64,000 bases of DNA from Closterium sp. NIES-65 (lineage: Eukaryota; Streptophyta; Zygnematophyceae; Desmidiales; Closteriaceae), in contig CANXME010002409.1 in NCBI GenBank assembly GCA_948144175.1, positions 2,085,001 to 2,149,000 on the forward strand, in the 5' to 3' direction. A program made the translations under genes and the position numbers. The notes under the pieces are model-generated. The model was given only the letters and a program-made list of their open reading frames with translations. It was not told the origin of the DNA and did no database searches. Position 1 is the first letter of the stretch. The number at the start of each line of letters is the position of its first letter. This document shows, one piece after another, positions 1 through 10,300 of the stretch.

Positions 1-53
1 CTCTCTCCTCTCTTCTCCCCCTCCCATGGAACACAGATGACTTCTCAGCAGCT

Positions 54-405
54 ATGGCGCGGGCACTGGCGCACCCTCCCCGCCCACTCACAGCAGAGGA
101 GAAGAGAATATTCACCTGGCAGGCCGTGAGTCCTCTCTTGCTTGCCTGCTGCTCCTTCCGCCGAGGCTTGGCCCCCCTGCTTTGCTTGCCCTCTGCCTTC
201 GTGCTTTGCACTCCCACATCCCACCCCCCCCTCTTTACCTCTCACACGCACGCACACCCCAACCCTCGTCCGTCAATTCACACGTCCAAGACCTCTCACC
301 GCACCCGCTCCTCCCCTCACCCTTCCTCTCTCTCGCTCTCGCTCTCTGCAGGCAACGGAGCGATTCATGCAGGCAGCAGGCCTTGCTGGCGCTGCTGCTC
401 CCTAG
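54..405 (+). CDS. 3' end of an unidentified gene (two terminal exons)
   Basis: An exon ending at 125 (donor GTGAGT at 126-131) and one from 352 to a TAG at 403-405 (acceptor CTCTGCAG at 344-351) join in phase 0. The join reads ...RPLTAEEKRIFTWQA then ATERFMQAAGLAGAAAP. The intervening 226 bp is pyrimidine-rich, as expected for an intron. An AG just before the ATG at 54 suggests that this is an internal exon and that the gene begins left of the window. I do not recognise the family. Its 3' end faces the 3' end of the LIG6 gene (tail-to-tail). It could also be spurious. Confidence 0.3.
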
Positions 406-540
406 TAGCCTCTCCCTCCCCCTCCTCCACTCTCCGCCATCCTCCTTTCACCAATCTCTTCTCACCCATCCTCCTCCCGTCCGCCTATCATGAAGAGCTG
501 GACCAGTGCAGTGGGGCCAGTGGGCCTGGCCCTGCTGTTT

Positions 541-1490
541 AGAAGCACACACAGCACACACATCAACAACCTTCTCCTAGTAACTGTAGGGGTCACTCTC
601 CCTATCCTCTACAGGCCTCGGATGTTATCCCAAGGTCACTCTGGTTATACGCGTTCTTTAAATACACCACTGCTGGTTTTGTTGATGCACCTCGTTTTTC
701 CAGTAACTAGTTCACTGCACAGTCGACAGACACAGCGCACACACACTGCACACTCACTTGGAGCATACGAGCGTGCGTGTGTCCACAAGATCTCCTCACA
801 CACGCATACCGTACACTGATTGCTCAGTTACACCACAATTTGGGGAGCCAGGTCACTTATCCCATTCAGTTGCTGCTTGCATCTGATCAGGATCAGTCGG
901 AATGGCCTTGCCATCTGTAAAGCAGCCTTAGATTTGTGTGTTTCTTTCGCACTTATTGCAAGATTAATGATGGAGGATTGGGTAGTCTAAGGGAGTTGGC
1001 TAGTTACAAGGGCTCTGCTATACTTTTGGTGTGGACTTAAGTTACTGCTCTTTCTCGCTAAATTGATGATTCATTGCCTACCTGTACCCTGACTGTTTGT
1101 AGCTATCATTTTCAAGATTAGAGTCATTCTATGTTCCTAAATGCATGCTGAAATTGATATGGGTACCAGTAGCAATAAGATCCCCATGTTAAAACCTGGG
1201 TGCAACACTATTAGGGAGAATAGCAGGCAAATACGTCGAGACTCCAATTGGACCACATACCGTATAATACTCCCACAACACGACCGACTTATGGCCAAAA
1301 TTTTCCCCAGTGCACTGGGTCAACCCTTTTCCAACACCACAGGAACACTAGGGATCTTATTCCAACCGACAGAAACCATATTTAAACGATATATACACCT
1401 TGTACAACTCTCTCAAGAGCCCAGCTTCCTTACATAGAGGGCTTCTGCAATACGTACTTGAAAGAAGCACCTACATACCGTAACGTGGAA
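541..1490. other. Intergenic stretch between two converging genes
   Basis: AT-richer DNA between the left partial gene and the LIG6 stop codon. I see no supported gene, RNA or tandem array. It presumably holds the 3' untranslated regions and terminators of both genes. Confidence 0.5.
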
Positions 1491-4303
1491 TTAAGATTTA
1501 GCTTGCGCGAGGTACAACTCTGCAACCTCTCCTGCTGACGAGGCATCATCTGGAAGCCTGTCCAATCGGACTGACGCAAACCTTGGGAAGCGCAGGGAAA
1601 TCCCGCGAGTGGAATGCACCAACCCCAAGGCTGCTTGATGCACGGGCGACAAACTCAAATCTGAAACATGGTTTGGAGGTTACATGCGAGGAGAAATGAA
1701 ACAGGTAGAGGGGAAAGAGAGGAGGAGAAACAGAAAGGAAGAAAGAGAAGGATAGAGGGAACAACGAGAAGGGAGGAACAAGAAGGAAGAAGAACCAGGA
1801 GAAAGAGAAGAGCCAAACAAGAACTAGAGGTAAGAAGTGAGGCGAAACAGGATGATGAGAAACACGAAGGAGAAACCACAAGGGAGGAGAAACAGAAGAG
1901 CGAAGCGAATGGAGCAGCACAAGGGGATGGAGGCCCAGCGACGCAAATCTCCCACACTTTCATGTGGAAAGCGCAGATTGTGAGGAGCCTCAGAACAAGA
2001 ACCTACCGGCGAAGCGAATCTCCCACACTTCGTGAGGAACGAACCACACGTCAGGCTCTTCCAGAGTGGCCACATACGGGGGCTTGCGTGGCAGCATCAG
2101 CTCCTCACTCTCACGATACCGAGACGTTGCCTGGAGTGATGAGTAGTGCGGAGAGAATGGTGGGCGGGTCAGGATAGAATTACAATGGGTTGTGCCTTGA
2201 GACGAAGCGTCTCGTAGCAAGCTTCATACCACGGCTCATGGATACAAAACGAGGTGACTTTTGAGTCGACTCAAAAGTCTCCTCATAGCAAGCTTCATAC
2301 CATGGCTCATAGACACAGAACGCTGCCATCGAGGTACCTTGCACAGCGGCAAGGGAATCGGCAATTCAGACATGCATGGAGATTGGAAAGCATGCGCCTG
2401 CAACAACATGAACAGTCTTGGCTATGGTGTCATTAAGGCCTTGCGAGCTGGTACGGGGTTGGAAGAAGCCTGCAAGTGCAGGATGGGGGTGATGAGGTGC
2501 GTACCTGCGAGTAGAATAGTGATGAGGTGCGTACCTGCAAATAGAAGGCGTCTGAGAAGCCTGACATGACTCGACACACGCTCTCGTATCGCTCCGAGTC
2601 GGCATTGTAGCATGCCATCAAGAACGGACTGAACCTGTTGCCATGCATGCATGCAGTCATGCACCCATGCAGTCATGCACCCATGCACCCATGCACACAT
2701 GCACCCATCCACACATGCACGTATGTACGCACCCATGCAAATGCAGCAACCCCAAGCATCAGGCACCCAGCACGGGAGCAGACAGCAAGTAACAAAATAC
2801 CATGCTCTTTCCCTCCCTCCACCCTCCCCCCCCTCAAAACTCACTCTCACCATCCAGCCTTGCTGCAATTGCCATGCCTTGTGCGCCTATGGCCACCCAA
2901 TGGAAGAGCGGTTCCAACAAACAGAGAAAACCCTTTACTGTTGTCCAGGCTCGTCAAGTAGTATCACAGCTCTTTTCTCTTCCCCACCAATCCCGCCCGC
3001 CCTTCGTTCCGGTCCCTCGAAGTCCCAACCTCCGCGCAGCCCCAACGTTGCGCTCACCATCCGGCCTTGCGACCATTGCACTCACTGTGGGCACCAGAAG
3101 CAAGAGCGCCCATCCCAACCCTCCTCATCAGACCTTCGCAGCACTTGTGTCGTCCCCAAAACGCCCTTAGCTTTCACCACCCCAACCAAGCTCCCCTCCA
3201 GTGGCTCTCGCCATCCGGCCTCGCGGCCATTGCCATGCCATCCCATGCCATGCTATGCCATGCGTCGACATGCGCCGATGGGCACGAAATTCAGAGAATC
3301 ACCCAGCCCAGCCACATAGCCCAACATCCACTCCTCAGCACACCTTCACAGCACACCTTCACAGCACACTTCCTTGCCCCCATCCCGCCATTACTTTCAC
3401 CACCATACCCCCACCACACCCCCCTCCATTTCCCTCTCACCATCCGGCCTTGCGACCGTTGCCATGCCATGCGCCAATGGGCACCAGATCAAGGGAGTCA
3501 CCAAGCCCAGCCACGTAGTCTCGCTTCACCTGCCGCACGGTATGATGGGTGTGGGATGGGCACGGGAGGCATTGACAGGGTACGTATGTGGGACATGACA
3601 TGGGGCATCAGATCCAAGGAGCACCCAGCCAGTCCTGCCACATAGTCCGGCTTCACCTGCCGGCCGCATGGTGGTGGTGGTTCGTTGGCATGAGGGGCAT
3701 GGGGAGAGCGAGGGGCATGGGGGGAATGGGGGACAAGGGGGAAACGGGGGAGTACGAGTGGCCTAAAGAGACACCTCAGTCAAGCACACTTCAAACAACC
3801 CATGCGTCCATGTCCCCGTGCCCACCTTGAGCCACGAGTCAGAGCGCTTGTTGGGGCAGTAGAAGGAGGGAGGGCCGTCCAGCAGCTTCACCATCAGCCA
3901 GCACACGCCGGCACAATTCAGTCAAGCACAATTCCACCCATATCCCCCCCTCCCCTCCCCGTCCCCATGCCCTCACGCTCCCACCTTGAGCCACGAATCG
4001 GAGCGCTTGCTGGGGCAGTAGAAGGAGGGGGGCCGTCCAGCAGCTATCTTCTGCAGGAGATTTTTGAGACTTCTAAAATAACCCCCCTATGCCTCCATGC
4101 CCCCACACCCACCTTGAGCCACGAGTCGGAGCGCTTGTTGGGGAAGTAGAAGGAGGGGGGGCCGTCCAGCAGCTTCACCATCAGCCCCTCGCACCCGCGC
4201 TCTATCGCCGCGCCTAGGCTTGCCTCCACGGCTCCACTCCCACTCTCCTCTATTGCCTCTACCGTCCCTGCTGCTACTGCTGTAGATGCTCCTGCTATTG
4301 GTG

Positions 4304-4352
<49 letters not shown>

Positions 4353-7300
4353 AGGTGATGGTGCCGCTGTTGCTGCTGCAGCTGCTGGTTCTGCTTCTAT
4401 CTCCATCTCCCTTGGTTGCACTGGCAGGCCCTTGTCTGCAGGGCCCTGGTGTGTTGCTGCTACTGTTGCTGCTGCTGCAGCGGTTGCTGCTGATACTGCA
4501 GCTACTGCTTTAGATTCTACCTCCATCTCCCTGGGCTGCACTGGCAGGCCCTTGTCTGCTCGGCCCTGGAGCGCTGCTGCTGCCGCTGTTGTCACTGCTG
4601 CTACTGGTGCTGCTGCTGCTGCAGCGGTTGCTGTTGATACCGCAGCTGCTGCTTCAGCTTCTATCTCCACCACCCTTGGCTGCACTGGCAGACCCTTGTT
4701 TGCTCGGCCCTGGTGTGTCACTGCTGCTGCCGCTGTTGCTGCTGCTGCTACTGGTGCTGCTGCTGCAGTGGTTGCTGCTGTTACTGCTTCAGCTTCCATC
4801 TCCATCTCCCTTGGCTGCACTGGCAGGTACTTGTCTGCAGGGCCCTGGTATGCTGCTGCTGCTACTGCCACTGCCCCTGCTGCTGTTGTTGCTGTTGCTG
4901 GTGCTGCTGCTGCAATCTGTGCAGCACAAGCAGGCAAGCACAGGCAGTGCCACGAGTATTAAGACCACGAGCCATTCTCAGTCATCACAACAAGTCACCC
5001 CCCCTTGCAATCTCTCTCACTTGTACCCAAACCCGAACATGAGCTTCAAGACCCACCTTCTGGACGCATGTGGACGCATCTGGACGCATCTGGACGCATC
5101 TGGACGCATCTGGACGCATCTGGACGCATCTTCACTCAACGTCTTGCATACACCCACTTCCACCCCGGCAGTTTGCGACATCTCATGCAAGGAAAGTCTT
5201 TCAACTTCACGCGCTGCCCCTTGCATGCACCTGCCATGCGCACACACCCACCTCTGTCTGTGCAACGACCATGAGCCCTCCAGGAACCTCGCTGCTGGCC
5301 GCACCAGGCAGTGCTGCAACCAGAGCTGCACGGGTCATTATGTTGCCAAACGCAGAGGGAGGGAAGGAGGATACAAGGAGAATGGAGGAGGGAGTGAGGT
5401 CGAACGAAATTGGGTGAATGCAGAGAAACCTGGAACAGAAGACACCAAGGATTTGACTTTTGAGTCGACTCAAAAGTCAGAACACAGAGAAACCTGGAAC
5501 AGAAGACACGAAGGATTTGGGTCCTTGAGAAAGAAACAAGAAAGCGGGGTTGTAGGAACAGATGTGTGGTAGAATCAACAAAAACGAGGTGCGGGCGATG
5601 GGAAGGGAGAAGGCGAGCAGGAAAGGTTGGGGTGGACGGCTCACCCTCTCTACGCTCCCTCAGGCTCTTCTTGACGAGCCTGAGTGGGAATGGATGAGGA
5701 GGGAAATGAGGGAGGACCATGAGGGGATGGCATGGAAAGGAAGCAAGGCAGGAGCAGACGGTGGGTGGTGTGGTCGTGGTTCTGGTGCTGTGGAGAAGGG
5801 AAGTGCATTCTCTGAGCATGGAACAGGATCCACACAAGAAATAATGCCATATGCTGGGAAGACTGGACTGGAGCTTGGGCTGTGGCGCTGCCTTGGTAGG
5901 TGTGTGTCCCCCCCACAGAAGCAGATCCGGTAGTAGAAGGATATATTTTTGCAGATTGCAAGGCAGCAAAGGATATTGTAGGATGCCTTGGTGGAAGAAT
6001 GAAAGAAGAATGTATTTGGTGTCTTACGATTGGCCGTTGAGATAGAGCATGTCAAAGACGCAGACGCAGACTTGAGGACCTGCACATGCAAGCATGAACA
6101 CACACATGCACATCCGCATTTCAGATTCCAGAATCCCAGTACACAAGCTGGGGTCCAGGAAAAGCGCATGGCGAAATCAAAGAGAGAGTGTGCAAGCAAC
6201 CATATGCATGCGTGCAAGAAAGAGCCTAGCTGCCAGTCCCACCTGCCATGCTTCTACTGCTGCAACCACTACCCACTGCTGCCACCACTGCTTCCTTTGT
6301 GCTTGCCTCTGCCTCTCCTCCTGCTCCCTGCACCCCCCTGACTCCATCCACCTCTTCCACCCATCCCTCCGTTGCTCCCATCCCTCCCTCCTCAATACCC
6401 CTTCCTGTCGCCTCCCTCCCATCCTCCTCCATAGCATCAACCCTCTCTCCTTGACCTGTCCGCGCTGAAATGCTGCTATCGCCACCACCCCTCTCCTCCC
6501 TCTCGTCTTGCTTGCTCCCACCTGCCTTTGTTGCTCCAATTGCAGTACCAGCAATCATCTTACGTTGTCCCTTGCTTGCCTTTCCTGGCTCCTCTCTGCT
6601 CTCCGCTCTCTCCTTGCTGCCTCTTTCTCGCCGTGACAGCACTTGGAATGGCAGCAGCTTGTGGAAGCCCTGGGGAGTAGTTTCGTGTGACACTGGCACA
6701 ATCTAGTGCCCACCATACATGCCGACACACACGCACGCCCACGTTTGTACACAAAGACACCCAGGCACACAGAAACAGACACGCCAATAGAAGAAATTAA
6801 AAAGACAATTGCAACAGGCAGGTGAGAAGCAAGTTTGCAAAGATCCGCACTTGAATGCTGATTGAAGCTTGCAGCAAGTGGCACAATATGCTCGAATGCA
6901 TGAAAGACTCCCCCTAGGCAATTTTGAGTGGCACGAGCCTATATGTGCTCGATGCCCCGACGAGAGAATCAGCCAAGCAGCAGAGTGCTTCCTTCCAGCT
7001 GAATCACCTGCCGAGACGTCTCCCAGCTGACTTGTTACTTCCTTCTGGAAATTCCCATGAGATTCATGAGTGCTTTTTTTTTTTTATAGTAGTCTCGCCT
7101 CCCCAGAGTCATCCAATCCAGGAGCAGAGTGGGGCGGGTCACTTGCTCACTCACCTCGGCATCGAGAATGGCGGAGCACACAGAGGCATGTAGAGCGGTC
7201 TAAAGGGATAGTTTCGACTCGGATCCAACGGTCCTAACTCGCCCTATTCTCCTCTAAGTCGAGTTAAGGCTAGTAGGGAATGAATAGGTAAGAAGTTTGT

Positions 7301-10300
7301 CATTTAAAGCTCGCGGCCCAAATTGCGGGCCGCGCTGGGCAACCTTAGTAAGGTTGATTGATAGTTGTTTTGCAGGTGCTGGTTTTGCGAATTGAGGTTA
7401 CGGGTTGTATGAAGGAAGTTGATTGGCTAGTCAATTTGAAACACTGAGCTGATTGGCTAGCAAAATTGAAACAGTGTTTGCGGAGGGGGTTGGGTGGGAA
7501 ACTGGCAAGGATAGTATTTGTGCAATATGGGACTCATGCAACCAAACGCAAAGTGGCCCCTGGGGTCTACTGAGTCAGCGAAATGTGTTTGAGATTGGCG
7601 AGAAGTTGGGCGAAACCAAAGCCCTCAACCCACCCAACACCTCGACTAGCCAACCCTGCTCCCTCACCTCCCAACATGCAACTTTAGTAAAGTTGTACAA
7701 TTTGGGCCGCGAGCTTTAAACCTGAGCGTACGCGCGTTTCGGCTGGTGGCCTTCATCAGCGCTCGTTTTTTGAGAATTCTCAAAAGTCACATCGAGAATG
7801 GCGGAGCACACAGAGGCATGTAGAGCGGTCTGCACGGCAGCTATGGCGTCTGGGATGGGAACATGGCTGTGCACTCCTGGCTGCTGCGAGAGGGGCCTTC
7901 GTTCCAGGGACAGGGTGACAAGGTCGCTCACTCACCTCGGCATCAAGAATGGCGGAGCACACAGAGGGGTGCAGTGCTGACTGCACGGCAGCTATGGCGT
8001 CTGGGAACATGGCTGTGCACTCCTGGCTGCTGCGCGAGAAGAGCCGCACTGAAGCTGCCTCTGCTGCTGGTGTTGCTGATGCTGATGCTGGTGATGTTGC
8101 TGGTGCTGGTGATGGTAGTGCGTCTGGTGCAGCTGATGGTGCTACTGGCGATGCTAATGAGGATGCGCTTTCCACCGCTGAATCGTCAATTCTGCCACTT
8201 TCCATGGATGGTATTAGTGCTGATGAAGTAGCGCACACATGTATCTGTGCACGCTGACCATCATACCTGGAGAGGAAAGGGCAGGGATAGGCGCGTAGAG
8301 AGTATTGACAGCTGTATCTGTTTATGTACGAGCGTTTGTAGGTATAACTTGGTGGGAAATGGCCTATGTTATAGCTCCTAACAGCATCTGTAGCACAGAA
8401 ACGGCGACTTTTGAGTCGACTCAAAAGTCAGAAACGGCGAGATCCATCGGGCAGGCCGCAACAACTTGCAGGTGCATTCAAAGGAAAAAGCAAATTATTG
8501 TTTGAAAAAAAAAAAACGAACACACGCAAACGGACACAAAAAGCCATCAGGTGTAGCCCCTATTACACTCAAAATTCAATACCTTCCACCACAGATGATA
8601 GAGACGCCCATATTTCTCATACTTCCAAAACACTGAGAAAATAACTCTCACAGCACATACCCTACCTGCACTGCACACATCACACGGCCACAGGAGACGA
8701 GCATAACATACTTGAACTCACACGCGAATGCGTGGCCGTGAAACTTTGAGAGCACATGGGCAGGCCCAGTGGAAACCCTGGGGGGTTGCATGGGGTGGAG
8801 AGAGGTGGGAAGGGTTGACAGACGAGGGATGTTATTCGAGCCGACTCATAATACACTTGGAACCAGGAATGCAGGAATGCACAAGGCTGGATTAATGACA
8901 GCCTCGAGTATTGATGGAGCGGGGGGAATGCACGGGGTAGAGAGATTCAAAGGCGTTGACGAATGAGAGGGAAGTGCAGGGGATGGGTGAGACGAGATTC
9001 AGGGAACTGCGCATGCCAGTACACTTGGTCAGTGAGTGGTATTAGCTTTATCCCTCAACTCGCCTGGCTGGCATGGGCTTTGAAAAAACGACTCACTTGG
9101 CGAGCATGGGTTTGAAAGGGGTCCCTGGGGAGATGAGGCTGCCAGAGGCCACAGCTTGCAGCAGGAACGCCAGGCCAGCACCCAGCATGGGCGACGGGGG
9201 GGCGGTGACAGGAGTGGTACTGGAAGCTGCAGCGTCAGTGGCAGTGCTAGTGGTAGTGGTTGTAGCCACGGTGGCAGGTGTGGGAATGGGTTCGGTGGGG
9301 TGCGAGGGGGATGGTGTGCACGCGTTGAGGAGGAGTGAGCCCTTGTGAGGTGGTGGTGATTCTCGGCTGAGAATCAAGGGCACCAGCAACTCCTGTTGCA
9401 CGGGCAGGTGTAGAGGGGTGCGACACGGTGGTGATGCAGAGCGGTAGGAGGGATTGGGGAGGAATGAGACAAGATGCTGTGTTTTAAGGGTGGTCACAGA
9501 TGCAACAGCGACAGGGGCAGGAGCAGGAACAGTAACAGGGGCAGGGGCAGGAACAGGGGTAGAGGCACTACTGACGACCAAAGCCGGCAGCATGGCAGGA
9601 AGAAGGCGCACAGAGACTGAGGGCATAAGTTGACTCCTGCGAACTCTCAAAAGACGTACAGATGTTAAAGGCTATGTGGTATACAGGTGCCATGGATATA
9701 CTGCTGAGAACTGAGCATGGAACTCACAAGGTTCGGCAGAAAGTTGAACGCCTCAGCAAGAGCAGAGGAAGCTTCCTGCGTGGCAAAGCAACACGAGGGC
9801 TGACAGGCTTTACACAGTCGCAGGAGCAAGCAGGACAGGGGGCTAGAAGCAGTTGGTGCAAGGTACAGAACACAAGGGAGCAGAAGGGAACAGAGCAAAG
9901 CAGATTCTGCAGACGTATACAGTTGATACAAGCTGTTCCGTCTCTCCTCTGCATGCAGAGAATGCCAAGAAAGTGTTGCAACTCCTCCCCCCTTTCAGAC
10001 GTATCAATGCAAACACTGCATCCTTCACATACATTCTAATTTGAGTTTTGAAGATTTTAAACAGACACTCCATCCATTATTCACATCACACCAGAGTGCA
10101 CTCCACTCCACAGCCCAAAGCCCAAAGCCCAAAGCCCAAAGCCCAAAGCTCAACGCCCAAAGCCCAAAGCCCAAAGCTCAACGCCCTAAGCCCAAAGCCC
10201 AAAGCTCAACGCCCTAAGCCCAAAGCCCGAAGCTCAACGCCCAAAGCTCAACGCCCAAAGCCCAAAGCCCAAAGCTCAACGCCCAAAGCCCAAAGCCCAA

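Larger units (their letters stand above)
1491..4916 (-). other. LIG6: LIG6 exons 16-20: motif V and OB-fold C-terminus
   Basis: Exon 16 (268 codons) is mostly an Ala-rich linker with four copies of a module containing LPVQPREME. It ends CEGLMVKLLDGPPSFYFPNK then RSDSWLK, which is ligase motif V. Exon 17 continues VKRDYVAGLGDSLDLVPIGA then WHGNGRKAGW. Exon 18 gives FSPFLMACYN and VCRVMSGFSDAFYLQ, exon 19 PPYVATLEEPDVWFVPHEVW, and exon 20 LSPVHQAALGLVHSTRGISL then RFPRF to a TAA at 1491-1493. The exons follow land-plant LIG6 without a gap. Confidence 0.92.
7160..7831. repeat. 588-bp insert between perfect 42-bp direct repeats of a LIG6 exon 11 fragment
   Basis: 7160-7201 and 7790-7831 are identical over 42 bp and copy the 3' part of LIG6 exon 11. 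Between them lie a terminal-inverted-repeat element (7303-7720) and, next to the right repeat, a palindrome (7767-7784) of the TTTTGAG...CTCAAAA type with an AATT centre instead of TCGA. The left copy keeps the GATGCCGAG|GTGAG donor. Confidence 0.85.
6028..9671 (-). other. LIG6: LIG6 exons 9-13: linker and adenylation (nucleotidyltransferase) core
   Basis: Exon 9 ends SPGTPFKPMLA and exon 10 gives FHGHAFACEF. The catalytic lysine codon is split AA|G over the exon 10/11 junction and reads KYDGQRAQIH (Lys about residue 1761). Exon 11 then inserts about 60 Ala/Ser/Pro residues before LFSRSSQECTAMFPD, where other ligases have a short loop and FSRN. It ends SVCSAILDAE, supplying the motif III glutamate. 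Exon 12 has LLPFQVLSRRERGSK followed by a charged low-complexity tail. Exon 13 gives VCVFDMLYLNG (motif IV). Catalytic motifs are kept, but the Asn of FSRN is changed. Confidence 0.88.

Noticed and set aside
1141-1437. Plus-strand ORF of 98 codons
   Set aside because: No motif, AT-rich intergenic composition and no splice or promoter evidence.
2256-8429. Palindrome as an ordinary bZIP-type binding site
   Set aside because: TGAGTC/GACTCA half-sites are present, but the copies lie deep in introns and decayed exons, with direct duplications around them. Regulation is not the simplest explanation, though not excluded.
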